From Steromphala cineraria (Eukaryota > Mollusca > Gastropoda > Trochida > Trochidae), in NCBI GenBank assembly GCA_916613615.1, contig OU744725.1, positions 10,460,708-10,524,707 on the forward strand: a stretch of DNA of 64,000 nt, read 5' to 3'. Below, piece by piece: positions 1 to 11,433 of this stretch; position 1 is the first letter of the stretch; each line of letters opens with the position of its first letter. Below the pieces are notes generated by a model. It had not been told where the DNA came from. It made no database searches and saw only the letters and a program-made list of their open reading frames with translations. A program made the position numbers and the translations under genes.

Positions 1-3000
1 GAACAGTTACTCAGCACCCCTTCATTCATTGATGGTGTTATACAGAAAGAGTTCAGTGACAAGCACAAGTCGAAGATAAAGAAGTATGGGTTGACGAAGC
101 GCTATGAAGACAGTCAGCAGTTCCTCACAGACAACCCAGAGTTGGTGTGTGAGGAGACAGCAAACTTCCTGGTTCTCTGGTGTGTCGATCTCGAGATTGA
201 AGAGGTACTCAACCTTTTATTTTTGGTTCAAGGCTTTGAAGTTTAAACATCAACTAACCTCGACCTTACCACTTCTCGATTTTCGTTCAAAGATTTTTCC
301 AAAAAATTAAAGCTGGACTTAATTTTTAGCTCATCTGGCCTGTAAGGCCCGATGGGCTTATGGCATGGCATGGTGTCCGGCGTCCGTCCGTCCATCCGTC
401 CGTCAGTAAACTTTGTGGAATTTCGACTTCTTCTCCAGAACCATAAGGCCTAGAAAGCTGAAACTTTGTGTACAGACTCCTTGGCTAATGAAGGATTATA
501 AATTGTAGCTTTAGTGGCCCTGTGACCCCTAATAAGGGCCACAGGGGCCACGCCCTAAAAACCTATTTTCATCTTCTTCTCCAGAACCATAAGGCCTAGA
601 AAGCTGAAACTTTGTGTACAGACTCCTTGGCTAGTGAGGATTATTAATTGTAGCTTTAGTGGCCCTGTGACCCCTAATAAGGGCCACAGGAGCCACGCCC
701 TAAAAACCTACTTTCATCTTCTTCTCCAGAACCATAAGGCCTAGAAAGCTGAAACTATGTGTACAGACTCCTTGGCTAGTGAGGATTATAAATTGTAGCT
801 TTAGTGGACCTGTGACCCCTAATAAGGGCCACAGGGGCCACGCCCTAAAAACCTACTTTCATCTTCTTCTCCAGAACCATAAGGCCTAGAAAGCTGAAAC
901 TTTGTGTACAGACTCCTTGGCTAGTGAGGATTATAAATTGTAGCTTTAGTGGCCCTGTGACCCCTAATAAGGGCCACAGGGGCCACACCCTAAAACCTAT
1001 TTTCATCTTCTTCTCCAGAACCATGATGCCTAGAAAGCTGAAACTTTGTGTACAGACTCCTTGGCTAGTGAGGATTATAAATTGTAGCTTTAGTGGCCCT
1101 GTGACCCCGGCTACAGGGGCCACGCCCTAAAAGCCTATTTTCATCTTCTTCTCCAGAACCATGATGCCTAGAAAGCTGAAACTTTGTGTATAGCCTCTTT
1201 GAAGAGTGAGGATTATAAATTGTAGCTTTGGTGGCCCTGTGGCCCCTGATAAGGGCCACAGGGGCCACACCCTAAAAACCTATTTTCATCTTCTTCTCCA
1301 GAACCATAAGGCCTAGAAAGCTGAAATTTTGTGTACAGACTCCTTGGCTAGTGAGGATTATAAATTGTAGCTTTGGTGGCCCTGTGACCCCTAATAAGGG
1401 CCACAGGGGCCACACCCTAAAAACCTATTTTCATCTTCTTCTCCAGAACCATAAGGCCTAGAAAGTTGAAACTTTGTGTACAGACTCCTTGACTATTGAG
1501 GATTATGAATTGTAGCTTTGGTGACCCTGTTGCCCCTAATAAAGGCAACAGGAACGTCCTTCAAATCTATTTTCATCTTCTTCTCCTGAAGTATAAGGCC
1601 TAGAAAACTGAAACTTGTCGCCTATATACTTAATTTTATGATTGGTGCCCCTGTGGCCTTTACAAAGGGGGAATCACATTGGCCACACTCTACAGCATAA
1701 TTGATGATGTAGCCTGATGAGCTACAGAGCCAATGGCTCTATTTTTGCTAATTTGTCCAATAAACACCTTTTATTAGCCTTTCATTTAGACAGCGTAATT
1801 ATTGGCTGTGAAAAATCCACCTGGGACAGGGGCCATAAAACTTGCGCGGATGTGACGTAATAAGCAGACTATACAGAACTGAAGTACCGCCTAAATAATT
1901 GTTTAATTACCAATGATGTGGATATCTTTTTTACACCAAATGCTTAGTAGTGTTATGTTGTCAAATGATTTATCTAACTGAGTGGAAAACATTTCCTGAA
2001 AATCATTAATTATTAGGTTTTTTTCCCTGTGTTATTGTTACGATAGATGTATAGATAACGAGACTGATTCTGTTTATGACGTCACCAAATGGGGGCATGA
2101 CCAGTCATGAAAGGCATAACTAATGAATGGCATGACTTGAATTAAATCAGCACAGACAAAATCTATGCATGTATCAATGGAAAACAAAATTTTGTGAAAC
2201 TATTCTGTCTTTTTTAATTTGTAAATCAAACTGTGATTTGTACATGTTAGACAGTTTCTATATAATATAACTAGGGTTGTAAGAGTTACTGCCCTTATAT
2301 TATGCATTTCATAGATCAAAAGTTGTATGATCTGTTGTTCTTTGATTTGAAATGATAAAACTACAATTACCCTCTCCTTCTGTAGAAACACGACCTGATG
2401 AACCACGTGTCACACCAAGTGATCGTGATGCAGTTTATACTGGAGCTAGCTCGCTCTATGGATTGTGACCCCAGGAGCTGTGTGAGACCTTTCTTCTCTA
2501 GGTAGCCATCACTTAATACGATTTTGTTGTCTTTCTCTCATTTCAGCTTAAATGTAAACTTTTTATGAGAATCTCAATCAATGTGTAACTCTTAACACTG
2601 TGTTGTGTCCCTGGACAAGGCACGTCATCCACATTGCACTCAATCCACTCGGCTGTATGAATAGGGATCTGAACATGGGTCTTTTCATCAGTCAAGCAAG
2701 TGATATATCAGAGATTTGAGAAAATATTATATATATATACATATAAAGTTCTTAAAAGAGAGAATTTGTCAATGCAATTAAATGTGTTGTAGTTGGCTTT
2801 TTATTTATTTTAGTGTAAATTGATATGTGTATAGATTTCGAAAGGACATTTTCATAAATAAATGCTAGTATAATTAAAAAAAACTTTAACCATATAACAC
2901 AATAAATGAAACTTTATTGCCTATGTGACAAACTCCTGATTCTCTTTTTGAAGAATCAAGCTTGGAGAGAAGCAGTATATGGACGCCTTCAACGACGAAC

Positions 3001-4647
3001 TGAACGGCTTCAAGGGCCGGGTGAAGACGAGGGCTCAGGCGCGGATAGACGAGGCAGTCAAGGAGTATGAGGAGGTGAGGAGTCCTGTGTTACTGGAACA
3101 GATACATCGACATAAGGGCATATATATATATGATTTGTACATGGGGGTGGAAATGTCTCCATTCTTATTTTCAATTTATCAATAGAATTCTTAAGGACAG
3201 GGGGGATTGGTGTGATCCTATGCCTCCCTTGCACACTCAGAAATTATTTTATCCTGAAACAGATAGATCCACATGCAGGCATATAAGTGATTTGTACATG
3301 GGGGTGGAAATGTCTCCATTCTGATGTTCAATTTATCACTAGAATTCTTAAAAGGCAGGGGATGTGAACCTTATGCTTCCACCTGCAAAAAAATTGTTTT
3401 ATCTGGAGTCAGGTTTGCCATTGTAGTGATAGACTGTCCAATTTTAATGACAACTTTTTAAAATGCATTCAAAATTGTTTCATTTAATTTTTATCTCTCT
3501 TTCTTTGGTTAGTGGTTAGGATACAGCTTGTAACTCTATGTTGATTATGTTGAAGTGCTGTTTTGTGATATGGACTTGTTATTACTAATGAAGGGGGAGA
3601 AAGTATTAAGTTAGAGAATTAGAGGTGTAACAATACAGTGATTCAGGATCGTCTCACAATAGATTGTCAACCATAGCATAGCATCATAAAAAGTTATGTG
3701 AAGAAAAAAAGGGTACATTTTATTTGAAGGGTTTCAAATAAATGATCTGTGATAAGATTAAGAAAAAGCCAAATCAAGCTTTGCTCACAGATTGATAAAT
3801 AACACAGTTTCTTCTTATGAAGTGAGTGAAGGATTGAAACAGATTTCTAAAGACTCTTATTGAGAAAATGTCAAAATTTTGCCTTCTTTAATTTTTAAAT
3901 AGGTTTAAATGTCGTCACAGGCTTAGACACCAATAATTCCAGTCTCATATATTTCAGTTACTCATGTACAATGTATTGAAACCAATATCTTAAGCATTGT
4001 ATACTGCCATATTGTTTGAAATACAATAATCATTTCAATTTGAGTCCATAGAAAGCGATTTCATGCCTTTGCTCACTTTGTGTGTAAGGAAAATTGGTAT
4101 TTCTATATGATGTGCTTTACTTTGTCTTGGATTAGGAACCTTAACTAACTGAATCTCGCTAGAGCTTGTACTCTTGAACACCCCACTGATAACCATTTTG
4201 TTGTGTTCAGGAAGAGAGACAGAAGCGGCTGGGACCCGGAGGACTCGACCCTGTTGAAGTGATGGAATCATTGCCACAGGTGTGTACTTAATTCTTAGTA
4301 GGCAAAGTGTTTGGTTCACTAAATGAAATTGGTTTTATTGGTTTTGGAACTTAAATCCGTAACTTTTATGTCTTCATTCAGTCTGTACATGAAAGGAAAA
4401 AATTATTCCTTACTTTCAGTCTCTCCAGGATTGTTTTGAAAGCAAGGACATAGAGCTACTGAAGAAGACGATACTGGAGCTACCTAAAGCGGACGCTGAG
4501 TACCACATGAAGCGGTGCGTGGACTCGGGTCTCTGGGTACCTAACGCTGCAGATCTTGCTCAGGAGGGGGAGGACACCAAACCCCCCTCGGGCGTCCAGC
4601 CGGAGGAAGATGAGGAAGAGGAGAAGTTCTATGATACAGTCGACTGA
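1..4647 (+). CDS. CDC37: Hsp90 co-chaperone Cdc37, last five exons (5' part outside window)
   Basis: Cytosolic kinase-specific co-chaperone of Hsp90. Exons read at 1-204, 2386-2501, 2954-3074, 4211-4279 and 4420-4647. Every junction is GT/AG and the phases join without a break (738 nt, 245 codons plus TGA at 4645-4647). Family signatures are clear: CEETANFLVLWC in the first exon, HQVIVMQFILELA in the second, QYMDAFNDEL in the third, RLGPGGLDPVEV in the fourth and YHMKRCVDSGLWVP in the last. These cover the Hsp90-binding middle domain and the C-terminal domain; the kinase-binding N terminus lies upstream of base 1. The C terminus is an acidic Glu-rich tail ending FYDTVD. CDC37L1 is the main alternative but the match is closer to CDC37. 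The first visible intron carries a tandem-repeat element. No certain poly(A) site was found; AATAAA near 5399 and 5584 both lie inside a transposon. Confidence 0.92.
328..1745 (+). mobile_element. Pearl/HINE-like tandem-core element, family 1 copy 1
   Basis: Lies in a CDC37 intron. The left end is a ~13-bp stem hairpin (328-358, AGCTCATCTGGCC paired with GGCCCGATGGGCT), then a (GTCC)n tract at about 381-405. Nine to ten head-to-tail units of ~145 bp follow; the block CATAAGGCCTAGAAAGCTG recurs at about 442, 588, 733, 878, 1022 (variant), 1160, 1305, 1450 and 1592. The right end has a small hairpin AGAGCC-AAT-GGCTCT at 1726-1740. This unique end + tandem core + ACGG-type microsatellite design matches the bivalve pearl family and Helentron-associated elements. 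No transposase is encoded. Short open frames inside it are artefacts of the repeat. Confidence 0.85.
2585..2690 (+). repeat. SINE-like fragment in CDC37 intron
   Basis: Contains the block GTGTCCCTGGACAAGGCACG followed by CATCCACATTGCACTCA. The same block recurs, diverged, near 29540-29590 and 46110-46160. Only the body region is seen; no tRNA-like head is clear here. Confidence 0.5.
3115..3420 (+). repeat. Two-copy tandem duplication in CDC37 intron
   Basis: A unit of about 157 bp occurs twice; GATTTGTACATGGGGGTGG starts near 3132 and 3289, followed in both by AATGTCTCCATTCT. The copies differ by small indels. It lies directly after the third exon's donor site and has no coding content. Confidence 0.7.
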
Positions 4648-4722
4648 AGATGAAGAAAGAGAGTTCTATGAGATAGTGGACTGAAGGTGGAGAAGTGTGG
4701 TTCTATGATACAGTCGACTGGA
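4621..4722 (+). repeat. Triplicated CDC37 stop-codon segment
   Basis: The last coding bases plus stop (TTCTATGATACAGTCGACTGA) occur three times at ~38-bp spacing: once as the real C terminus and twice, diverged, in the 3' untranslated region (about 4662 and 4700). The downstream copies lie after the in-frame TGA at 4645-4647 and are not translated in this reading. Confidence 0.7.
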
Positions 4723-4728
4723 GTAAAG

Positions 4729-5672
4729 CATATATGTAGGACTCAAATCCATGGCAGGCCTCAAATCCGTGGCGGATTTCCAAATCCATGGCGGATTTTC
4801 AAATGCATCAAAAATTGCCGTACCTAGCAAAAGCTGTGGCGGATTTTGTATTGATTGTGTTGACATTTTCAGCTGGGTAGAATTGTGTTACCAACATTCA
4901 ATTTATGTGTTTTCCTACATGTACTTAACTGTATTATAGGCCAAAATCAGTAATTGGCCAATAAGTAATGGAATCGGTACAACAATATGTTCGCCACTAA
5001 ATTAATATCTTTAGGAAATTAGCCCTTGCTTGGATTCTCGTTAGACTGACTTTTTTAACAGTTAGCTATTTGTTGACTTTCTTTTTTTAACCCTTGGATC
5101 CGTATCGAAAATGTTTTAGGGTTAGTTTGCCTAGTGCAAGGGTCGGTAACGTATATTGTAGATAAAGTGGCGAACATATTGTACAGTGAACCTATAACGC
5201 TAACCCTAACCCTAACCCTAACCGTTAAGAAATCCTTTAATATGAATCCAAGGGCTAAAGTAGACATTTAGTATGAATCCAAGGGCTAAAGAAGATAGCT
5301 TCAGCGAATTTATGTCTAAAGAAGACAGTTGCAATGAATTCAAGGTCTACAAAGGAGAGCTGATATTTTTCCAAGGCTTAAATATACAGTATGAAGAAAA
5401 ATAAAGAAATTAGTAACATCATGCAATTGGTATTATGCTATCTCGGACGAAAATAGCGGCTGAATTCATTTGTTACTGTTGGAAAATATCTTGCCTTCCC
5501 AATGAACAGCGGTTTCGTCTGGAGACGCGAACAGTAAGCGATTGTGACGTCATCCGTCAATGACGTCACTTCACATGACGTCAATAAACAATCAAACAAT
5601 CAAACTCGCCATAGATTAGGAAATCCGCCATGGATTAGAGACCCGCCACAGATGTGAGTCCTACATATATAC
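4729..5672. mobile_element. 0.94-kb non-autonomous element with ~65-bp terminal inverted repeats
   Basis: The left end (from about 4731, TATATGTAGGACTCAAATCC) is the reverse complement of the right end (up to about 5670, GAGTCCTACATATA). Pairing continues for ~65 bp, including repeated blocks TGGCGGATTT/AAATCCGCCA. The inside has no transposase, a short run of three to four CCCTAA units at 5199-5222, and several copies of GAATCCAAGGGCTAAA (about 5244-5290). A TA-type target site is possible but unproven. The element follows the CDC37 stop by ~80 bp and so probably lies in or next to its 3' UTR. Confidence 0.75.
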
Positions 5673-5679
5673 TACTCAA

Positions 5680-7617
5680 AAGAAGTTCAGCGTGAAACCT
5701 AAGTTTCTGTCTGACATGTTTCTATGCATAGAAAAGTATGAATTAAAATTTTTAAGCAGATATCCTGTTAAAATGGGTCAAGTCTACACTGGCAACAAAA
5801 TCTGTTTACATTGCATATGACATATTCATAATAAGTCGACAGTCTCCTCGGTAATTCCCAATTCATGCCCAGAACATTGATTCGATAAACTTTTCTTAGA
5901 TAGTGTTCCTTCACAGAAAGTGATTTTGATAAGGTAGAACCATTGTGTGGCTGCAAGGTGGTTCAACAGAAGTCTTAGGCAACCATGGCTGCAACCATGT
6001 CTCTGTGCCAAATTTCTGTGTGAAAACACACATTACAGCTATGAAAAAGTTCTACCAATGTAAAGATGTTTTGAAGAAATATAGGTTTGACCCTTAACTT
6101 CTTACGGTAGTGTATGACGTGTCACAATGGATAACGCTGAATTATCTCGAGCCTTCCGTTTGGAAGAGGCCCACATGAATTTGAAACAAGTGTGATTTAA
6201 AACCTGTTGTCATGTTGTGAGACCACATGATGTTTTCTTGCTGAGGTAGTGAATATGATCTTTGTGTTGATGCAGTTGATTTATGCTGAGTGGTTATTAC
6301 TTCATGTTCAGTTAATTTAGCAATCATTCAATCATCAAGTTATACAGCTTGTATATCTCCTACATCACACCATGCCTTCATAGTATTTGCTAAACTTCCT
6401 TCATTGTGGATGTTCAACAATTTCATGTTAAATTCTTGATATGTTGTCAACCTTTGTCTAAATTACAAATATTATCTTGATATTTCATAACTTGAATTGA
6501 TTTTTTGCAGTAAGAATCTTGAGACATACATATAAATGTATTGATCAGAAGTGTGTTATATCCTTGCATTAGTTAGTAAGCAACATAAAGGTTCAATCAA
6601 CTCATTACATTATTGTAAATACTCAAAAACCATTGCTAATTGTACAGTACTATTCATACACTCCTTTTGTTCATTATTAAATCATTTACGCCTTGTAGCA
6701 TCTTTTGTTTTATTTTATCTTCATTAAAATTTGCTTCTTTTATAAGATAAAGAAAAATATCTTATAAATCTTAAGAGGATTGAAAAGCTTAATGCTCAAC
6801 CTAATTATCTAAAGTCATACAAAAAAGAGGCATCATATATGAACAAAATGTGGCCATTTTAGTGAAAGCACTTCTGAATAATTCAAGTGAGAGAAATTGG
6901 CTTGTATAAATAAGCTGTACAACATATCTTGAACTCCTTTAATCGATTCCAAAAAAGTTGTCATCATATATGCTTTCCTCTTCATCTCATCCTTTCATAT
7001 TCAAAGAAAATGTGTACCTTAGCCTCTAAGTCATTTAGTCCCCTTTCCCCCTTATGTTTTGTGGGATAAAGACGTCTTATGCATTACATAATATTTAGTT
7101 ATGATCAATGAAATTCGAATACAGCTGATTATTTATCAACTCTCTTGAGATATGATAACAATTGTGTGAAATGATATTGAAATAATTTAGCAACTGGCAA
7201 AATAATATTTGACTTGTGATAAGTCTGACTTTAAAGCTTGGTTTATTTGAAGTTGTTTTGATAAAGAAAAGTTGTGGTATTTCGCAAGAAACCTAGTTCT
7301 TGCTTAGTTAATAAAGTAACTAAAACACTTATACAGGGAATGCTGCACTTAATTCAGACTTGCAATTGATTTATGGATTGGTATGTCCTTGTTCAGCTTC
7401 ACCTCAGTGTTGTTTCTGTGTGTCCAACTTTTCACTGTAAATTATTGGCATTTCAAGCATTAAATTGTATGATATTCAAGTCAGAATATTTTATGTATTT
7501 AATAAAACGTTGTACAGAAGATTCAATTTGTTTATATTATTTTTGAAATCTTGATAAGACTTGAATCTAAAAAATAAGGACTTCGGACTTTTATGAAACT
7601 CATGAAATTTTACATTT
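5680..7617. other. AT-rich stretch without a recognised gene
   Basis: No open frame with family resemblance or paired splice sites on either strand. AATAAA near 7501 could end a long CDC37 transcript, but nothing else supports this. Confidence 0.5.
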
Positions 7618-7619
7618 TT

Positions 7620-8306
7620 AGCTCATCTGGCCTGTAAGGCCCAATGGGCTTATGGCATGGCATGGTGTCCGTCGTCTGTCAATCTGTCCGTCTGTTAACT
7701 TTGCACTTTTGGACTTCTTCTCCAGAGGAATAAGGCCTACAAAGCTGAATCTTTGTGTACAGACTCCTTGACTAGCGAGGATTATAATTATGGCTTTTGT
7801 GCCCCTGTGGCCCCTAATAAGGGCGACAGGGGCCACGCCCTTAAAACCTAATTTCATCAACTTCTCCAGGAGCAAAAGGTATAGAAAGCTGAAACTTTGC
7901 ATACAGACTTTTTGACTAGTGAGGATAATAATTTACAGCTTTGGTGCCCCTGTGGCCCCTGATAAGGACCACAAGGGCCATGTCTTTAAAACCTATTTTC
8001 ATTTGCTTCTCCAGAAGCAAAAAGCCTAGAAAGCTGAAACTGGAGTACCGACTCCTACTATCGAGGATTATAATTTAAAGTTTGGGTGATCCTATGGTCC
8101 CTAAAAATGCAACCGTTGGATCCTATACCATAAATTATCAATTGAGTATTTGAGCTATTTCTGTATTGATTACAGGTACCTGAAATCACATCGCATATTC
8201 TATGATTTGTGACCCTGAAGCCCCTAAAAATGGGGAAACCACCTTGGCCACACCCTACAGCAATATTAAATATGAAGTCTAATGAGCTACAGAGCAAATG
8301 GCTCCA
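7620..8306 (+). mobile_element. Pearl/HINE-like element, family 1 copy 2
   Basis: Same design as 328-1745: left hairpin 7620-7650 (AGCTCATCTGGCC with GGCCCAATGGGCT), a decayed GTCC/GTCT tract at 7670-7698, about three to four diverged ~145-bp units, and right hairpin remnant AGAGC-AAAT-GGCTC at 8291-8304. The units are more diverged than in copy 1, so this insertion or its last homogenisation is probably older. Confidence 0.8.
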
Positions 8307-8377
8307 TAATTTCAAAACTTGCCAATGCAATACATCACAGGTCTTGTACATATTATTTAGATTCCTCGGTTAATTAT

Positions 8378-8470
8378 CTATATACAGTCAGACCTCGATA
8401 TCCGAACGCTTCCGTTTTTCATCAAGAGCGTTCGGATAGTGAAATGTTCGGACTACTGAAACAGACCTAA
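8378..8470. repeat. Possible pogo/Tigger-like terminal repeat
   Basis: TACAGTCAGACCTCGATATC followed by CGAACG resembles the terminal repeat style of pogo/Tigger elements. An internal inverted repeat (TCCGAACGCT ... AGCGTTCGGA) follows. No second terminus or transposase was found nearby. Confidence 0.35.
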
Positions 8471-8830
8471 CCATTTGGATTAACTCCCCTTTGAATCTAC
8501 AGACATACCAGAACGTACTTAGAATATCAAATTAGTTTATTTCATATACATTTGTACACATAACAACTGGGATACATATATCAATAAAACAATATCACAA
8601 AATAATTTCTGGATACATGCACACAACATGCCAAACATTCAATTTACTCACTTGGGTTTGAAGAACCTGCCTGTATATACATGTATATAGTAGAGGGAAA
8701 TAAAGACCTTCGTCTGAAATTTGAAATAATGTTTGCTAGTTTAAGATACAATCACCTACAATCTCATCACAGAAGAAGTCAGATTTGAATATGAATCTAA
8801 ATTCAAAACATTTTTAATGTTTATTTTTAG

Positions 8831-9325
8831 GCAGTGATTTTACAGATTAAATATCAACAAACATCAGTTACAATAGTGACAACATTATACAATTATTGAC
8901 TTCAGTTGAGGTGAATCAAATGTTTTATTGACCTCGGAACAGTTATGTTCACCAAAGCGACAGCCGAGGTGAACATAAGTTTTGGAGGTCAATAAACCAT
9001 TGGATTCACCGATAACTGAAGTCAACAACTGTTTTATTATATGATTCATGAATGTTTCAGTTATTTTGAAAACTTTTCAATTATTTTAAGTCTTTTTGGA
9101 AGCAACTCTTTACGGCTATTTTAAGCTCCAGGTCATTGGATTGTTATGTTGACCGCGCGTGACGTTTCCCGCGGTCAACATAAGGTTTGATCATTGTCGG
9201 TGACCACCTTCCTCGACCAATCAGAAGACAGATCACTCGTTCATCATATAATAAAATAACATATCATAGCAGTGATTTTACAGATTAAAACATCAACAAA
9301 CATCAGTTACAATAGTGACAACATC
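8831..9325. repeat. Fold-back elements between ~56-bp direct repeats
   Basis: A 56-57-bp block starting GCAGTGATTTTACAGATTAA occurs at 8831-8886 and again at 9269-9325. Between them lies a fold-back with 64-nt arms (8890-8953 and 8968-9031, roughly 80% or more paired, 14-nt loop). A second perfect 14-bp stem, TTATGTTGACCGCG, is at 9144-9157 with its partner at 9170-9183. A 14-bp inverted pair ATCATATAATAAAA bounds 9034-9256. There is no coding content; these look like MITE-type elements, possibly nested. Confidence 0.7.
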
Positions 9326-9329
9326 ATAA

Positions 9330-11070
9330 CATATCATAGATATCTTTAATACATGTAAATATATAATTATCAAACATAATAACATATTATAATACATAGT
9401 AAATGCCATTAAAATAGCATAATTCAGACATTGAGCAATAACCACTGCATGACTGCAGCAATGTTTGGAGTTCTGTGATATATGGAAGTTGGACATGGAG
9501 TAGAGACAAAGTTTACCGTTGAGTGGTGTTCTAGAAGATGGTGGTGTAAAAAGACAAAAGAAATTCTATCGATAATCAACTTCTTATCTGCCAAACAATG
9601 TTTCGGTGTAAAGATTTTAACCGTTTTCAAGAATTTGAGTATCCTCATAGATCCTCAAATATCCTGATACCTGTCAGACAAGATACCTTGTTTTATTGAC
9701 AGCTTATCATTCATACACTTGCAAACAGAAAAGGATCTGTACCGAAATGTCACTATAATACCGCCGAGGGAGTCAGGTTCGAGAGTTCTTGTATTTCACA
9801 TAATGACCTCACCATTGGTAATTAAGTGTTTTTATCATACCAAAATTTTTTTCCTCAGATTTGTTATGCATGCATGTGTTTTATGTTTTATGTCCAAACA
9901 AAGCGTCACTTGACGGTGCTATCATGTGACAAATCACGTGACGAGTCAATATCTCAGGTCAGTGTCACAAATTTATGTCTCAAAACTGACCTCCTCACTG
10001 ATAGCCGGGGTCAGTGTGCAGATATATTTTTCAATCACGTGACGTTAACTGACCAATGATATTCTTACAAAATTAATAGAGGTATAACAATGTCAAGTAA
10101 AGAGGTTGTTCATCCATATAATTTTCTTTCTCTTCCTGAGACAAAATTTGTTGATGGTATCCTTCACAAACATAACAAATTGGAAAACAATCTTTTTTAT
10201 ACGGAGAGACGAAAGTATACAATTATAGACTGGTGATGAGGTCAATACCTGTTTTTATAGACCGGAGGAAAACAATATTGACCGAGGACAATTACGTTCA
10301 CATAATAAAGCTGGTTAAACACCCTGACATCTGTCAGTCTTTATTGTTGACCGCTGGTTGTTCGTGGCTTTATTAGCATACACATTCTTAGCCAAAAGTG
10401 ATCCATCCTACTCGTTGTCATATCAACTATAATATACCACCTTTATGCTTTGCAAGAATTTCAAAAGAGATAAGTTGTACAAGTGAGTGAGTGAATTAAT
10501 GCTAAACGCCGCTGTGGCAATATTTCAGCCATAAGCGGCGGGTAGTTGTACAAGAAGCTTAAAATAATTATCTGGAACTCAAGGGGTCCTGCCATCCAGG
10601 AGATGCTATTATTCCTACAGGGTATATGCAAATCATTTCATTGGTTGGTTGATAATGGTTGTACATAGAGCAATGCAATGCAATGAAAGTTCAGGGTGTT
10701 GAAGGAGCTCTGTGAACACAAATATTCTGATGTAGCAGGTTTGAGAACCACAACACACACCGGTTGATCTATTCTTGTCTCAACACAGGGATAGTGGCAT
10801 TTTTGAGAGATTTCAGAAGTGGCAAACATAAAATTTTGTGGGTAATTTCTTTTCTGAAAAATTCCTGACATTTACGGTAAATCTCTCTCAGTTGGAATGT
10901 AGGGAATAACAACATCATTTGTAGGCTTTTCAAGTTGTCATGGTTTTTGTTCAAGATATTTAGTGTTCGATGCATGTGGTCGAAGTAGAAACACAAAATT
11001 TAACTGGCATACAAGAAGAGGAACATTGTTCACTAAGTGACACAGGCTTGGCTTATGTAGTCCTATACGT
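9330..11070. other. Gene-free stretch with repeat debris
   Basis: No supported gene. At about 10487-10545 there is GTGAGTGAGTGA followed by AACGCCGC and GGCAATATTTCAGCC, which resembles a very common molluscan short interspersed repeat. A decayed relative of the 9.1-kb fold-back (GTTGACCGC, TTATTGTTGACC) lies at about 10255-10370. ATCACGTGAC occurs twice at about 9933 and 10032. Confidence 0.45.
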
Positions 11071-11075
11071 TAGCT

Positions 11076-11168
11076 CCAATCTAAATAAATTTAGATCAAC
11101 ATGTTTTATATTATCGCATACAGTATGACTTGATATAAAACCTGTTGACCTAAATTTATTTAGATTGA
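11076..11168. mobile_element. 93-bp MITE with 34-bp inverted ends
   Basis: The left arm, beginning CAATCTAAATAAATTTAGAT, and the right arm ending ATTTATTTAGATTGA pair over ~34 nt. A diverged copy lies at about 34649-34712. The right arm supplies AATAAA on the minus strand about 275 nt after the Ig gene stop. Confidence 0.7.
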
Positions 11169-11433
11169 CGAAAGCTCTGCAGTCCTATGTGTATTTCTTC
11201 TGTTATTCTCTCAGGATTGTACTCCTTTTGCTCAAGCCAAATAATCGTTACATCACAGAATAAATACATCTGTTCATTCTCTTCTAAGAGGAAACTCGAG
11301 TCAGTACACGATAATACAACCTCTGTTATATAAGACGACTTCACAGGGTTCTGGCAAATTCCTCTAGCGGCAAAGTCTTCACTCTCCACTCTGTGTATCT
11401 GTTCGACTGTGTGGAGTTAACCGTATCAGATGT

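Noticed and set aside
845..1268. Open frames across the 145-bp repeat array
   Set aside because: They repeat with the array period and exist on both strands, so they are repeat artefacts.
5199..5222. Telomere
   Set aside because: Only three to four CCCTAA units, interior to a transposon-like element; not a chromosome end.
11156..11389. Minus-strand 77-codon frame downstream of the Ig gene
   Set aside because: It lies after the stop of the Ig gene in its 3' UTR and overlaps a MITE; no domain recognised.
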